Under the pieces are notes generated by a model. That model was not told where the DNA came from. It made no database searches and was given only the letters and a program-made list of their open reading frames with translations. A DNA stretch of 64,000 bases, taken from Corynebacterium pacaense (GTDB lineage Bacteria; Actinomycetota; Actinomycetes; Mycobacteriales; Mycobacteriaceae). The translations under genes were made by a program, and so were the position numbers. Location of the stretch: the NCBI RefSeq assembly GCF_900169525.1, contig NZ_LT821239.1:1386708-1450707 (forward strand), written 5' to 3'. Position 1 is the first letter of the stretch. Every line of letters begins with the position of its first letter. Shown here one piece after another: positions 63,625 through 64,000 of this stretch.

Positions 63625-64000
63625 ATGACCACCGGCACCATCGACGTCACCATCGGATTAGACGTCGGCAAAACCGCCCACCACGCCTGCGCCATGCTAG
63701 CCACAGGCGAGATCATCTACGACAAACCCCTGCCCCAGGACGAGGATCAGCTTCGCAAGGTCTTCACCGACCTCCAAGCCTGCGGCACCGTCCTGGTGGT
63801 CGTCGACCAGCCCAACACCATCGGTGCCCTGCCCATCGCCGTGGCCCGGGACGCTGGCTGCTTCGTCGGCTATCTACCCGGCCTGGCGATGCGCAAAGCC
63901 GCGGACTTGCACCCCGGCCGGTCGAAGACCGACCGGCGGGACGCATTCATCATCGCTGATACCGCCCGGACGATGCCGCATACCCTGCGGGCCGTGGACC
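63625..64000 (+). CDS. IS110-family transposase, N-terminal part
   Basis: The frame is open from the ATG at 63625 (AAGGAGG 6 nt upstream) to the window edge, 125 residues. MTTGTIDVTIGLDVGKTAHHACAML carries the first catalytic Asp, VVVDQPNTIGALPIAVARDAG the second acidic site, and KTDRRDAFIIADTARTMPHTLR the DxxxD part of the RuvC-like DEDD core. The serine-containing C-terminal Tnp domain lies outside the window, so whether it is intact cannot be judged. Confidence 0.9.
   Translation, partial: MTTGTIDVTIGLDVGKTAHHACAMLATGEIIYDKPLPQDEDQLRKVFTDLQACGTVLVVVDQPNTIGALPIAVARDAGCFVGYLPGLAMRKAADLHPGRSKTDRRDAFIIADTARTMPHTLRAVD

Larger units (their letters stand above)
63371..64000 (+). mobile_element. 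IS110-family insertion sequence, left part (cut by window end)
   Basis: A transposase gene of the DEDD type begins at 63625 and runs off the window. The 254 bp between the ftsY stop and that start hold no gene but several hairpins, as expected for the non-coding left end of IS110 elements. The exact left boundary is not resolved; IS110 elements lack long terminal repeats. Confidence 0.7.

Overview
The window is one continuous stretch of a high-GC actinobacterial chromosome, almost certainly from the genus Corynebacterium. The gene order dnaE – ilvA – treZ – relS – treY – glgX – hisDCB…hisHA-impA-hisFI – lgt – pyk – malP – gdhA – rnc – mutM – smc – ftsY matches the C. glutamicum type of chromosome. 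The inferred GdhA protein is nearly the same as the C. glutamicum enzyme as I remember it. Many genes have a TAnnnT box only 6-8 nt before the start codon, as expected for leaderless corynebacterial mRNAs. The species cannot be fixed from the sequence alone.

Layout. 1-5400: 3' part of dnaE, a MetE-like core methyltransferase behind a perfect McbR-type operator, a small secreted protein, and ilvA. 5400-14500: treZ and treY (trehalose from maltodextrins) enclosing a YigZ protein, an S4 RNA-binding protein, a flavin monooxygenase, a 42-residue ORF and a small alarmone synthetase (relS type). 14500-19580: an exonuclease/BRCT protein, an HxlR regulator and a three-gene B12/iron-type ABC importer. 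19600-25450: glgX with a long acidic tail, a TetR regulator, a lipoprotein, a membrane protein and a double YbjN-like protein. 25560-33750: the histidine operon with two membrane-protein genes inserted. 33770-36350: a Trp-operon-type membrane protein, a TrpC-fold protein that has lost its catalytic residues, and lgt. 36450-41710: pyk, a VOC dioxygenase-like gene and malP. 41712-42787: an IS481-family element with a frameshifted transposase. 42783-46900: amidohydrolase, GalT-like DUF4921 protein, a conserved hypothetical and glycerate kinase. 47200-48700: gdhA with a candidate AmtR operator. 48790-49360: non-coding tandem repeats of 184 bp and of 10 bp. 49480-52440: sepIVA-like – yceD – rnc – mutM. 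52440-54320: an accessory patch with a shortened chorismate-mutase-like gene, an HXXEE membrane protein and a small secreted protein. 54490-63370: acyP – smc – 1125-residue unknown – ftsY. 63371-64000: left end of an IS110-family element cut by the window edge.

How it fits together. Central carbon and storage metabolism dominate: glgX, malP, treY and treZ act on alpha-glucans and trehalose, pyk closes glycolysis, and gdhA assimilates ammonium. The his operon and ilvA make amino acids. The right third is the conserved ribosome/chromosome/SRP block (rnc, smc, ftsY). Recent mobility is limited to the IS481 and IS110 elements and perhaps the 52.4-54.3 kb patch. The most unusual items are the dead TrpC homologue, the 184-bp tandem repeats, the IS481 copy that landed in a stop codon shared by both strands, and the 1125-residue protein between smc and ftsY.
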